Source: Rapana venosa
Taxonomy: Eukaryota > Mollusca > Gastropoda > Neogastropoda > Muricidae
DNA length: 64,000 bases
Direction of reading: 5' to 3'
Assembly: GCA_028751875.1 (NCBI GenBank)
Contig: CM054159.1
Coordinates: forward strand, 12,492,173-12,556,172
The translations under genes were made by a program, and so were the position numbers. Positions 11,690 to 23,700 of the stretch are shown in pieces. Position 1 is the stretch's first letter; each line of letters starts with the position of its first letter. The notes under the pieces were generated by a model. It was not told the DNA's origin, searched no databases, and was given only the letters and a program-made list of their open reading frames with translations.

Positions 11690-12731
11690 GACGTGGGTGG
11701 TCATAGTTGAAAGCTTACTTTCGCTTTCAAAGGTCAGCCAATGAATGTTAAGGCCGTTGTAGGCCCACAGAAAGGGGTGAAGGTCGTTTGACACACACAA
11801 GCAACGAAGAATCTGATTGGTTAAGAGTGTATTTTAATTTTTTTTCGGACCAGCCGAGATCGTCTTCAACAAAAATGGCGGCCAGCGTTTGCACTGGAAT
11901 TTCTTCAAGCGTTTTTTTTTTTTTTTTGAGCTTTTTTACAAAATTGACAGCGAGGAGGAGTTTTAGAGGCTGGATTTGGTTGAAATAAACAATGAGAGAG
12001 ACGTGAGGTAAGGATTTTTTGTGGAATATTTTTGAAAAACTTGGTAAAAATCGATCGCGATCGGACTGAACGAGCGGGTGCTAGTTTTGCTGGATGGACT
12101 TTTTCGCTACTCCGGCGATTTCGACGTCACAGATTGTTTTACTTTATTTTGACGCAACGAGGCTTCGAAATAACTGTTGTTGAGTCAAATCGCTATGCTG
12201 CTGAGTACTTTGCATCACATGAAATCAAGCGATCTTTGTATTTTTGTCATAGAAAGCCACCATTTTTCGCACATTCCGCCATGACGGTCGCGATGGCGTC
12301 GATCCTGTCGCTGAACTTTTCCGAGTATTTGGTGACCGATAAAGCGATACAAACTCTTATTTTTTGAAAACTAATGTCAAGAAATAGTGTTTACCTAATC
12401 ATGACATTTATGCACCGCAAGACTTTGCTTATCGTGTTAAATCGATCCGGGCCCTGACAGAGGAACAGTGATCGGTAGTGCGAACATGATTTTTTTTTTT
12501 TTTTTTTTTTACATAATCATAAACACTACACACTATTATAAAATTATACTCATTTAAAAGCATATTATCTCTTCTTTCCAGTGATCTATAGCTTAACACA
12601 TTTAATTCAGTTTTATATATCAATATCAAGGGTTGTTTGAGCCCACCATGCTCCAAAACAATGCTAGCCAATGTTAATTCAGCCAATAGAAGTGAGGCTT
12701 GTTGCTGTTTATTTAGCGCTACTAGGGTTAA

Positions 12732-12915
12732 CACCCGGGACCTTGGTTTAATGTCTCATCCAAAAGACTAGCACCCAGACCACCACTCATGATCTAATGG
12801 ATGGGGGAAAAGATTTTGGCCCAAACAGGGATCGAACCACCGCACACTTCTGACCCAGACTTTTTGCTTTCTAGGCAGGTGCGTTACCTCTAAACCACCG
12901 ATCCATAGAGGCAGG
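12732..12915 (-). repeat. SINE 5' part (tRNA-like head), continuation across the MITE
   Basis: On the minus strand this begins with an A-box-like head (GGTTTAGAGGTAACGCACC), then a B-box-like GGTTCGATCCC, and runs into the body motif GGATGAGACATTAAACCAAGG next to the TTAA duplication at 12728. Confidence 0.7.
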
Positions 12916-15900
12916 AATATGGACCAAGAGGGCAGAAAAAAGACATGGTAATAGGAAGAAAAGATACAAGAAAATTTTTTAAGGAATTTTATGATTTTTT
13001 TGTAGGTGCAGCAGTTACTTCGCTTGGCATGATATTCCCGTCACAATCAATGCTCAGCCATACAGTAGGCAGAGTGTCAGGAAATACGATCAGTAGCTAT
13101 ACACATCCACAACACGTTCATCAATAAGTAAACCTCAGCTTAAATCCCTCTGCTTTTTATCTGCAGGTAGAATCTCTTTTCCACCAGAAAATGAGTCAGA
13201 TTATTCATAGTAAATGGAAAAACAAGTTTCATTTTGTACTGTATCTCTTCCGTTTTTTAATACTTTTTTTTAAAGCCAAAAGAAACAGAAAACTAAGCCA
13301 CAAAGTGTCCAGCCTTCACAAGGCCAATCCTGTAAACTTAAAACAGGTAAGATTTCTTTCTTACTATTGGGGAGAAAGTCGTATTGCCTGCTTGACTGCA
13401 ACAAACTCTGCTATCGAGATTTGAAGGCAAGCATAAAAACAAAACTTCCTTCTTCAACTTCAAACTACACTGTTATGCTAGTACACAGATACAAAGTATA
13501 TGGATGAACTAGTACACAGAACACTATCTACACTACTGTACTAGAACAAAAAGTTATAGGGAGTCAAAAGTACGATGATGACTGCAGTCATCTTATCAAG
13601 CATAATTTATAGAGTAGGGAACAGTTAGTACTTCCAATGCTACAGCAACCCTGCCATGTTAGAAATCTAAGCCGAGGTTCACCGATAGTTCTTGTATTTT
13701 CATAACAAAAAACGCACACACCAGTTGCTTCATTTCAAATATTTTATATCAACAACTCACTGAAACATCAGCAAACAACAGTTATGGACATGCTAAGCAC
13801 ATTGTTTCAGTTTCTTTCCCTAGTTTACACATCCTGTTATGCAAGGTACAAAACACTCGTATTGTCAATGTGACACACCGCCAGCAACGTCATTGTACAC
13901 TGACAAATTCTTCCAGCCAAGTAAAAGTTTTTCCTACCAGCCCTACTCTCATGAAAACACTGAGCTTGTATCTTTGTGCCTTTGCATAGACTGCTGCAAA
14001 AAATGGAAAGTAACCCTGAACAGACTTTGTAATTACCGAAATATATGGAGACCCCCCCCAAAGCCCAACCCCCCGTTTCTCGCAGCAGCCTCCGGCAACC
14101 CCCCAATAGAACCACCCCCCCCCCCCCCCCCCCCCCCACTCCCAATAAACCAATTGGCATAATTCAAATAAGTTTGCAAATACAGCAGCTGCCTTTTGAA
14201 CACACACATACATGCACTCACAGTCTGAACTGCTCAAAGCATATCTCCTCAACACTCTACACATTCACACCTAAAAAAATCAAGCAAATACTTTGTCATT
14301 AATTGCCAATGCAATGTCTGCTTTTGGACCGCAATACTGTTAAAAGAGAATTTACATGAGCAACGCTTTTACACCTGCCTTAGAGAAGTGTCAGGTAAAC
14401 AGGCAGTACCTTTACACAATTCCTCTGCTGGAATGCCAGATTAAGACAATTTTAATGAGCCACCTAAAATCAACCCATGTAGCTTCAATACTATTGTCTA
14501 CAAATCTATAATTCTTCTGCAGACTAGTTCACATTTTCATTCTTTTAAAGTGAATAATCACCAATTTTACATTTTAACTGGAATTTAAATTGATACATAC
14601 AAGAGCACACCAACAGGGTGGGGGGGGGGAATGTAAATTTATGCTGATTATAGTCGGTTTACATTTGACTATGGAACTCGTCCCCAAAATTATGTTGGGA
14701 AAAAGGTAAAGTCAATTCAGAGGCTTTTCCCTTTTCATTCCCTGTCCTTAAGCCTTCCTTTCAGACACCCCACTTGCGGATCTTAGACGCAGGAGCGTTC
14801 TGCACCTTAATTAACTTGAAAGGTCTGTTCGAGTTTCAACCCCTAAAATGTTAATTCATTCAGTCTCACTTTATTTAAGCTAACAAATTACAAAGCAAAT
14901 CATGTTTAAAACCTACATTATCTTCATTTCTACACATAAACAAGATACTCAACAGCATGGTAGGGGGATTTGTTTTAGTTTTTTCCATGACAAATTATCT
15001 CACTTTTCATTTTTTCGTTTCTTGAAAGGATACATGAACTTGGAACTGTTAAAGGCTCTACTGACTAGCATTCCTTGACATCAATGTTGTCGATCATAAC
15101 TTTCTTTGACAGCAGTGTAATCAAACTGAATCACATCCAGACATCTGTACCAAAAAGCAAACATATCTATAAAATCAAACATATGAAGTGACATTCCTTA
15201 AAATCCATGTAAACAAATTGAATTACTCTCTTGACATCTGTGTGATCAAACATAACCGAGGTACAATCATTGACAAGTATTCAAACTATCCCCCATTCCC
15301 CAAACAAATGATCAGCTTTAAAAAAATAAAAGTAATAATAAAAAGAATTTTAAAAGATGACAATTCCATTCTCTGGTGTAAAGTATAGTCACAACTGGTG
15401 ATGCTACTGCAAAGTCATTGGATATCATTACAGTTATCCATCAATAAAAATTCTGCAAAGATGATTCAAATGCATCTTGGCAGACCAGACTAAAAGCTTT
15501 AGAAAACGAGCTTTCATTTGAATTTTTTTTCTTTTTGTTTTTAACTGGGTTTTTTTAAATGCTCTTTAAAAAAAATCAGTCCCATTTGGTGCTTTATCAT
15601 TTTTTAAACTTACTTAAAAAAAAAAAATCTCCATCCTTGGTTGCGGGTTTCTCGATTTTCTTTGTTTTTGCGATTTTTTGTTTAACAAGCAATTTGTTCT
15701 GAAAGAATAATTCAGAAAGCAGATGCAACCTGTCTTGATTGAAAACTACCTGTTGCCAAAATCTGCTAGTTTTATTTGCTACCATTGTCTCAAATAGAAA
15801 ACTGTGCAGAACTCTACAAAACCATGTGAAACTTCAGAACATTATAAAAAAATTTTTAAAAACGCCTTCCTTCTGGAGCTGTGAACCTATGCACACATTT

Positions 15901-16357
15901 GAGTGGGGTATTCTTGATTTTTTTTTTAGATCTTTCCTTGCAATTACTAATTTTACACAGCCATTGTAAATCAAATCCCCCAAACCCTGCAATCAAACCT
16001 ATGGTAAGAACATGAAGATTATGAGCTAGATCATGATCCCCCTTTTTTCTATTTTAAACAAAAAAGGAATGGGGCCATTACTGTAAGAGTACAGCTATGC
16101 CAATATGGAGAAGCAGCATTTCAATTTTGGTAGTAATAAGTACTAAATGTTGCCAAATGAACACTATGCTGCTTTTCAATGGTTTCACGTGATTCTGCAG
16201 AAGCAACACATGTTTTCTATTCAAGACATTTAAATTCAAATTTAGTTTAAAGTTTTACTGCAGTTAGAAAATTAAAAGATCTTTCTGCCAGATCACTACC
16301 AGATAGCTTACCCTTGTCCAGAAATGGTTGACCAGGACCACTTCTGTCTGATCTTAC
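12916..16357. other. Non-coding region distal to CREBZF, no gene recognised
   Basis: AT-rich clean sequence. A C-run at 14115-14137 gives only artefactual Pro/Gly frames. A distal CREBZF 3' untranslated region could lie here, but no poly(A) site could be assigned with confidence. Confidence 0.4.
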
Positions 16358-16461
16358 CATCCATGCTTCCCTGAAGCATTCTTGACCTTTTATAGATCTC
16401 TACTCCCCATCGCGCCTTACACGCACAGGCAGCTCATCCAACGTTCTCCATGTCCTTATCA
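16358..16461 (-). other. Candidate small minus-strand exon
   Basis: On the minus strand a good acceptor (TTTTTATTCACAG) precedes 104 nt that end at a strong donor (GTAAGATC). A second donor (GTAAGCTA) lies about 40 nt further downstream. If spliced to the candidate exon at 17742-17804, the joined frame stops soon after entry, so this would be untranslated or a short alternative C-terminus. It may belong to the CREBZF 3' region. Support is from splice signals only. Confidence 0.3.
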
Positions 16462-17741
16462 CTGTGAATAAAAAGCAAACGGTGTAAGTTCTCTTGCCAT
16501 TTAAACTGACAAAGAGCAACTTCACCTTCACAATTAGAATACAAATTCAATGAATACACACGCATATATCAAAAAAAATTGAAAAGTCTCTTTCCTCTGG
16601 CCTACACCAACAGCACCTGCACAAATTTTGTCAAGATGATCGTCCTGTTTCCTGCTCACATACTGTCACACATCAGTACTTCTGTTCTCATAAGCCTCAT
16701 ATTGCCATACATAGCCTCAGTGCCAGCAGTCAACAGGGAGCAACATCGGGCTCCCACAAGTCAACAAAAATCCTGCAAAGCATCTGGGTCACTTCAGTAA
16801 CATTAACCAGTGTCGGTTATCAAACATTTTACAGCACACTGAATAGTGCATCTTCTCGGGTCAGTATAGCTTGGTCATTTAACCAAGCCACTGGACAGAG
16901 ATTGGTATTCTCTGAAAAATTGGCAAATCAGCATGTCCCCAAGTACCAATGAATCATTTTCTTAAGCACAGGTAGGCTGTGCAATCAGGGAGTGACAATG
17001 CCATCATAGGGACAAATATTCCTGATGATAAATGTGAAGGATGATTGCACCATGGTGGTCCAACAGAGTACAAGTAAAATTCAATCAACAGACAAAAGAG
17101 ATAGGCCTATAGAAATCAGCTATGATTATAAAATCCATACAGTGGATGAGACAGTGTACATATGTGATCCATCACTTGTTCCTTAGTACACCCAACTGGG
17201 CAGCAGCTAGTAAAATATATAAAAAATTTAAGCCCTCACATAATCCACAATATCCTAATCCCATGAATCATTTTACCACTGCTCTCAACAGCTTGTGATC
17301 AGGCCAACCATTTGTCAAGACCTGATTTGATCTTGCAGACCTTCATCCAAAAAGATAAGGTATGAACTCTGAAGGATTTCTGGCTTAATCACCCATCAGT
17401 CGGGCCTGGCAATCAAAGAGGCACATTTGAACATTTCACAAGCCTCTGTACACAGCCACTTACATCAGAATTATCAGAGACCTACCAAGTAGGTCTTTCA
17501 TGGAAAAAATACAATAAGGCTACAGTTTTACTTCCTGAAGCTTATGACCACTAGAGGCTATAAACAACAATCTTTGAAAACAAAACTACACTGATTAATC
17601 AACTAAGATGTAATCTTTGAAATAAACAAATTCAAAAACAAAGTATGTGTATCGAGCACACAAGAAATCAAGAAAAGAGAAACAAAACCACATTATTAAT
17701 ACACAATATCATGTCCACTTCATTTGTGAACGTCACCTTAC

Positions 17742-17804
17742 CGAATAAAAATTATGATTCCCGGCCTTGCCTTAGCACTTGAGCAGTCCATGACCCTCAT
17801 GGAT
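17742..17804 (-). other. Candidate 63-nt minus-strand exon
   Basis: On the minus strand the acceptor GCTTTTTATTACAG is followed by 63 nt open in one frame (SMRVMDCSSAKARPGIIIFI) and then the donor GTAAGGTGA. The length is a multiple of three. It lies about 750 bp downstream of the CREBZF stop. No protein family was recognised, and a non-coding or 3'-UTR exon is equally possible. Confidence 0.3.
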
Positions 17805-18549
17805 CTGTAATAAAAAGCTCACATTTGAATCAGGAATACACAATAAATGATTGCTTATGGGTATGCATCATGACACTTTACATTCTGACAAAACAAAACT
17901 TTGACCTTAGGAATTGACTTGCAGATAGTCAAGTTAGAACTCTTGTCTTCAATGACATTAATAAAAAAAATAATTACCAGTCTCATAAAGCACTACCATA
18001 AGCAATCTTTTCACAATTTTTTCCACTTGTTAAAACAAAAATTAAGAAAATGAACTGTCACAATAATATAAAAGAAAATAACCATGTTCAAAATAAAACT
18101 ACTGGACATTTTTCACTACTCAGTTTTACTAGGGTTTTATACACCTCTTCCCTAGCAAAACTTTACAACCACAATGATCAATTCATCTTCAGCTTTGTTA
18201 TAGGTCCAACATCTCAACAGTCAGTTTTAAGGTAAAAATCCAGTTATACTGAACGTTCACTTTAAAAAAAAACAACAACCAAACCACACAACAAAAAAGC
18301 AGGCACATTTTCAATTGTTCCATTTCACGAAGACTTGAAAGTTGGTATCACAGAAGGGTGGCTGACACTGTGCATGTCTTTGGGCTGAAGTTTGGTCATC
18401 TTGCAGGCAACAGGCTCAGACCTATAAACCAGGTCCACCTATGTCCTTTAGCCTAACATTTGATCCTCAAGGTCCACAACTTTTTTTCAGTTCACGTGGA
18501 AGCCATTCAGATTCTGTTATGATCAGATTAACATCAATCTTATTCTGCT
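17805..18549 (-). other. Probable CREBZF 3' untranslated region or 3' flank
   Basis: Sequence directly downstream of the CREBZF stop codon. It is AT-rich and no other coding signal was seen. The true transcript end is not determined. Confidence 0.4.
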
Positions 18550-19785
18550 TCATGATGTAGACACCCTGTTGGCCATATCAGCACAATGATGGCAGAATTC
18601 CAAAGATACATTGTTACTGTCAACATGCAAACACACACCAGAACCACACTGCAGTGGCTCAGTATGTGGAACCTTCTTCATTGGTGTGTAGCTATGATCT
18701 AGTTCAGCATTTCTTTTTCGGCTCACTGATGAAGACAAAGTCACCCCACCAACATGAGGAATGTTCTTCAACAGGCCAGCAAGAGCACTCTGGTTTGCCA
18801 AAACTGATTTCAAGTATTCTACTTCTCTTCTGTAGGAATCTCGTTCCTCCACTACTTTGTTCATAACAGATTCCAATTCATGGATTCTCTTCCTGCCGTC
18901 TTCCACCTCCTGTTCCAAGTTTCCCACATACTCTTTCTTCTTCAAACGATTCTGTCGAGCCATTTCTGCATTTTTTCTGTTTCTTTCTTCCAAAGCTTTT
19001 GCAACCTCATCTTCGGTGTTGTGGTCGCTTCCAGAATTAACAATGCGCAACACCTTAACTGATGTAACACTGCACTTGTCAGAACTGGTCGCAGATGGGA
19101 GCTTTGCTCCTGTAACACTGCACTTGTCAGAACTGGTCACAGATGGGAGCTTTGCTCCTGCTCGCTTTACTCGAATGGATCCTTTACGTTTGCCAACAAA
19201 GACATCTCTGTCAATGTCTACGTCAGAGTCACTGCCACAACAATTAAGCTTTTCTAATGTGTTGATGACAGAGTGGGCATCAGCAAACTTCGAGCATTCT
19301 GGTGTCTGGAATCCGTTATCTAAAGATGACCCAGAAACAGGTTTCTTACCCACTGTTGCAGACTGCGATCGCGTTGTACGCCTAAAGTCCTGCTGGAAAC
19401 TATCTGCTTCTGGAATATTGCGACCATTTGTTTGTTCACACAGATTACCATCCTGCATGTCTCTTGCGAGATCTTCATCTTGAGAACTAAACATGCCGCT
19501 TTCACCAAGTAGGAATGGTCCAGTTGGGTCATTCAGCATTTCATCAAGCATTGGAATGTCGTCCTGGGGCGGGCTTTTCCCACGACATTCCTGGGGTGGG
19601 CTTTTCCCACTAAGGTCAGAAACACCGCTATCGGATTCGTGGAATGGAGACTTCTCTACACTTTTCTGTTCCTGCAAATAACTGCAAAAACATTCGTCAG
19701 TGGGAATTAAACTAGAGTAAGCCACTGTATCGTGAAATAATTCGTCGAAGTCGATGAGTGGTAGCTCTAAACCAACGTCGGCCAT
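18550..19785 (-). CDS. CREBZF: CREB/ATF bZIP transcription factor (Zhangfei/SMILE)
   Basis: The 411-residue frame starts at the ATG ending at 19785, with purine at -3 and G at +4. The bZIP lies at about residues 268-329. In the basic region (KNAEMARQNRLKKKEYV) the usual Ser/Cys before the conserved Arg is Asn279, as in vertebrate CREBZF. Zipper d positions are L290, G297, L304, V311, Y318 and L325. DHSY (363-366) fits the D/E-H-x-Y host-cell-factor-binding motif. The C-terminal GVCLHVDSNNVSLEFC block (383-398) is the family's conserved tail and makes the identification specific. The family is nuclear; it represses or co-regulates nuclear receptors and bZIP partners in stress responses, usually by heterodimerising. 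The N-terminal half is acidic and Ser-rich, and residues 210-241 hold a perfect-register 16-residue duplication. Human CREBZF is about 354 residues. The gene is divergently paired with UBE2Z. Confidence 0.93.
   Translation of the reverse strand: MADVGLELPLIDFDELFHDTVAYSSLIPTDECFCSYLQEQKSVEKSPFHESDSGVSDLSGKSPPQECRGKSPPQDDIPMLDEMLNDPTGPFLLGESGMFSSQDEDLARDMQDGNLCEQTNGRNIPEADSFQQDFRRTTRSQSATVGKKPVSGSSLDNGFQTPECSKFADAHSVINTLEKLNCCGSDSDVDIDRDVFVGKRKGSIRVKRAGAKLPSVTSSDKCSVTGAKLPSATSSDKCSVTSVKVLRIVNSGSDHNTEDEVAKALEERNRKNAEMARQNRLKKKEYVGNLEQEVEDGRKRIHELESVMNKVVEERDSYRREVEYLKSVLANQSALAGLLKNIPHVGGVTLSSSVSRKRNAELDHSYTPMKKVPHTEPLQCGSGVCLHVDSNNVSLEFCHHCADMANRVSTS
19063..19158 (-). repeat. 48-bp in-frame tandem duplication inside CREBZF
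   Basis: Two adjacent 48-bp copies encode GAKLPSVTSSDKCSVT and GAKLPSATSSDKCSVT (residues 210-225 and 226-241). The DNA copies are almost identical, so the duplication looks recent. It lies in the disordered linker before the bZIP. Confidence 0.9.
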
Positions 19786-20612
19786 TTCTTGCTTTCAGAC
19801 AAGTCCACCTAGTAGGATCAAGACTGAAATAACTGGTAGGCCTACCAACGATCTGGTATCGTGATCAGAGTTGTACACGAACTCAATAAATGACACAATA
19901 ATGTTTACTTACACAAGATTAGAGGTCTGATTTTTTTTTTTTCAAATTCTGTTCAAAATATACCTTGGGTCAGCTCTCGCGATCAACAGCACAACCTCTC
20001 GCCTCCACACCTTAGGAAAGATTGTGGTGATTTGGGTTTACGCGGATGAATATGAGACAGTCATTTTCAGCAACGTTTGTCCAACGTTTGCGTTCTCAGC
20101 ATCGAGTTGATTGGACGATATGATATGCATGTGACCGGATCTTGCTAAATATCTAATTTTAGCTTTGTTATTTTTGACGCTGTCATGCGCAAACCGTATA
20201 ACGCATGTAAAACATTATCTTCCTGCACAAACATAGTTCTACATAACATAATACAAAATGATTATAAAGACACGTGTAAAAGACATATACAACAAATAAA
20301 CGAATATACCATTGACTGTTCAAAAAAGAACAATATTTCCAATCCGTCATATTTTACTCCGTACTAATGCTCGTTTCTTACAAATTGCACAACAACGTGC
20401 AATATCTGTATGATCAAAGTAACGACTTTTTAGCTACTGGTTGCATGATATATCATCAATCTTTATTTTAAAGCACGTAAATATTTAAAACCTATTTTTA
20501 TATAACTTTTTTCTAATTAACTTTAGTAGGCAGAGGTCAGTAAAAGGTGACGTAAACAGGAAATGACCTGTACCACGATCATAACATAGTCAAGGCAGTG
20601 GCGAAAGCAGAA
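19786..20612. promoter_or_regulatory. Shared divergent promoter of CREBZF and UBE2Z
   Basis: The start codons of the two genes are 827 bp apart and face outward. Near the UBE2Z side lie a CRE/ATF-like half site (GGTGACGTAAAC, about 20548) and an ETS-like CAGGAAAT (about 20558). An inverted CCAAT box (GATTGG, about 20110) lies nearer the centre. No TATA box stands out on either side. The transcription start sites are not determined, so the UTR limits inside this interval are unknown. Confidence 0.65.
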
Positions 20613-20776
20613 ATGGCAGCTTCTGCGTCCAACCAAGAGAGTAGTCTGGAGGCACCATCAAGCAGTGGAGAAAATCTTCTGCACCTCCCCCCTATGGCAG
20701 TTCAGTGGGATCCATTGCACTGCAGAGATTGGGATAGTGAAAAGCCAAGTCCTCAATGCATCACTCGCATTAAAAA
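20613..20776 (+). CDS. UBE2Z: UBE2Z coding exon 1
   Basis: The start ATG at 20613 has G at -3 and G at +4; an in-frame GTG at 20598 is not a plausible start. It encodes residues 1-54 and two bases of codon 55, ending RIK, at the donor GTTGGG (20777). Left unspliced, the frame runs on into a hydrophobic stretch ([16 protein letters not shown]), which looks like a membrane anchor but is intron read-through. The joint to exon 2 restores RIKKDIITIY, the family's first UBC helix. The N-terminus before WDP is Ser-rich and probably disordered. Confidence 0.9.
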
Positions 20777-23700
20777 GTTGGGCTTTGTTTTCGCATTTTT
20801 TATTCTCTTGACTGTTTATGTGTTTTTAATTCAAACCTAACGCTGTTTTTACGGTGTAGATGTACTTTTTCATTCAGAAATCGTATTGAAACACCTTTGC
20901 AGCTAAGACTCAATAGTTCTTCAATTTTATAGAAAAAATTAAACGAACGTATATCCTAAGAGCCCAACTCCCAAGGCAAAGGCTAACACAAGTACTGTAG
21001 GTCTAGTAGGCTAACAGTACTAAACATATTAATTATTAATTGTACTAGGATAACTATAGGCATTATAGCCGCAATAGCTGAATAGGGGCCTAACAGTATA
21101 AGCAGCTACCTTAAGTACTCCCCATAGCATAATGGGTATCAAATTTTCTTATTTTTTTGTTCCTTTATAAAATTGGACATGATATTTTATTTTGATAAGT
21201 GATCTTTGTTAGGTTTGTACTTTGTTTCCACCCACAGCCATTTCGTTTCAGAGTATGGCAAAAACTGCTCTTTCCTGACAACATCATCTTGTCAGGAGGT
21301 GACAAGTTTACTCCTTAAACTATAAAATATGCATCAGGAGGCTGCACCCCATGACCACTGCTTATCAAAATTCCGTTTTGGGATTCACAAAGGTTGGCAG
21401 CTATGCACTGATTTAGTGATGTAATTATCTCTGCCTTCATTGCACAGCCAAATTACTTATTTCTCTGTTGATTGTAATAACTGTGGGAACCTACATGTCC
21501 ATTTCCAAGAGTTTGGTAAATTTTTTTCCCATGATAATCAGCCATTTCGGGGATGAGTGGGGATGTGATCTGTACTTTCCCCTGCCTACCTTGATCTCAC
21601 TTGAGAAATTTCCCAGTCTAATACCCACACAGTCATTTTTTTGTTGTAATTGTTTTTATTAGTTTTTCATTCATTATTTTGTATTGATATGCATTTTATT
21701 TTTACACCTGAAACACAGCTTCCTGGGTGCCCTAAACCAAGGGGAGTTTTCACTACATAGCAGGGGGGGGGGGAGACGGAAAAAGAGTTGGGAGGAGGAG
21801 GCATTTTTGAAATATGTTTGAAATACTAAAGTTAATTAAATGATAAGTAAAAACCCGAAATGAAAGGGAATTTACCAAAATCTGTTTGCAATTTTACCAT
21901 CAGGTGCACGTGACCGATCATTTTAAAATATTAAAAAATTTAAAGAATTTTTTTTCTTTTTAATCAGGGGCACAAGTTTTTAAATATTTTAAAATTACAA
22001 CTTCTTTGGGATTTCGTGTTGTTTGTACGGGTATGGTGTAGTCTAGAATCTCTACGAACTGTAGTCCAATGGTGAAAAACCAAACAGTTGAGAAGGGGAA
22101 AAAGGGGGGGGGGGGGGGGTTTTGGGTGTCAGCTATTTCTGATTTGTATATTTATGTTCGGGGCGAATGTATTGTTTTGGGGATGAGCCTTGTACCCAGT
22201 CATTGATCTACAAAGAGGATTTTTTTGAGGCCTTTTCTTCCAAGTGTCCTCTGCCCTTTGCCTTTATCCTTTCTCCAACCCTCCATCCAAAAAATTTAAC
22301 ACCCATTTTTGATAGAAGTTTTGAGAAAATTCAAAACCCAAAGGGAAAGGTATGAGGTTGATATCATGTTCAAATAATTAAAACAATAAACGAGACTTAC
22401 CTCGTAAGTTAAAGTTTTGAAATTTGCAATGTTTGTGCCCGGAACGGAGTGCACTTAAAAACCGCGCGCAGCCACCCCCTTTTTTAGGCCTCGAGAGAAC
22501 CTGGGGCTTTCATATAAAACGGTTCATTAATTAATAAACTTGTTATTTTCCCTTTTTTGGGCCCCCAGGCCAAAAAGCGTGTCAGTTATTGGTCAGCAAA
22601 TTTGCAAGGCCTACCTAAAAGTTGTTATTTTGTAAAATGTTGTGTTGAGATTGCTTCACCATGAAAGCTTTAACATAAAAACGTGCACTCTTTTTTTAAA
22701 AGGAGAAAAAAATCCTTAAGTCGGGTATGGTGCCTTTTTGGGGGTACTTAAAAATAGTCATCCACAAATTCCATCCAGTGTGCTTCCTATTCGCGTGATT
22801 CCCAGGGGGGATGGGGTCAGGTGCACGTTCTGGGTGACCCCAAGTGAAAAGCGGGAAAACGCAAAAAACAACAACATCATTTCCTTTTCTTTTTTTGGGC
22901 TGGGAGTCTTACTTTGCACGGTGTGCAAAAACACTGTGGAAATTCTTCTTTTTCAAGGGGAAAAGTAGTTTGTTTTGCATGGTTTTGGTATGCTTTTTTT
23001 TACTGCATGGTATGCATGCGACCATTGCACGGGGGGGATGTGCCTCCGTTCGGGTCTAAAAAAAATTTTGCAAAAAATTTAAAATCAGTTTAATTTTCGG
23101 GGGAAGTCCCGCTTTATTATTTAATTTTTGCTCTTTTCCCTGTAACCCCACTACGGGACATGAGATTTGGGCCACTTTTCGAACAAAACACACCCAACAT
23201 GAAAAAAAAAAAACAGTCCACCTTATTTGTGTTAGGAAAGCCCCATGATGGACTGGCCTATGGTCAGTGTTGGTCTAAATTCTTATTATAAAATTTTGCA
23301 AATGGGGAAACATTGTCCTAGTGCTTTCATTATGATTGTTTTGGGAGCGTCTGAAATTTTTTGCTGCTGAAGTACGGCTGACCGGGTACTGGCGCTGTGA
23401 AGGTGAAATGTTATGCCTCCCCCTTTCCAGCACCCTTTCAGCCAGCGAGAATGGCTCATAGTATCTCTGTGCGGTGTTTGGGAGTGATTTACAAATGTTG
23501 GGGGAAAAATCTGAGCCCTTTGATCTTTCTTGTCAAGGATTTTCAATGTGTGTACACCCAGAGCTTCTTACCCACGAAAGCCAGGTTCAATGGTTTTGAG
23601 GGGGTCCTCTTTTTGATTGTTTTAAAAAAACTTTTTTACAAAAATAACTTTTTGCTCTTAGTGATATTACGATGTAAAGTGCAGAAATATTTGACACCTC

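Larger units (their letters stand above)
11613..12727. mobile_element. Non-autonomous piggyBac-like element (MITE), TTAA target duplication
   Basis: The element is 1115 bp long and bounded by TTAA on both sides (11609-11612 and 12728-12731). Its termini are inverted: CCCTAGTGGCGC at the left and the complement of CCCTAGTAGCGC at the right, 11 of 12 bases matching. TTAA duplication together with termini starting CCCTAG is the hallmark of the piggyBac superfamily. No transposase frame is present; the longest frames are short and unrelated, so it would have to be mobilised in trans. Two 20-bp perfect palindromes lie just inside the left end (11627-11646 and 11670-11689). It sits inside an older SINE-like repeat. 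Confidence 0.85.

Noticed and set aside
12032..12367. 111-residue frame inside the MITE as a transposase remnant
   Set aside because: It starts at TTG and shows no DDE motif or piggyBac-like segment.
13837..14264. Pro-rich and Gly-rich frames around the C-run at 14115
   Set aside because: Generated by the homopolymer; no family signal and both strands are open.
18857..19483. 208-residue plus-strand frame
   Set aside because: It is the antisense shadow of the CREBZF reading frame.
20598..20840. Independent 80-residue tail-anchored membrane protein
   Set aside because: The hydrophobic tail lies after the GT donor at 20777; the upstream part matches the UBE2Z N-terminal region, and the apparent first codon is GTG.
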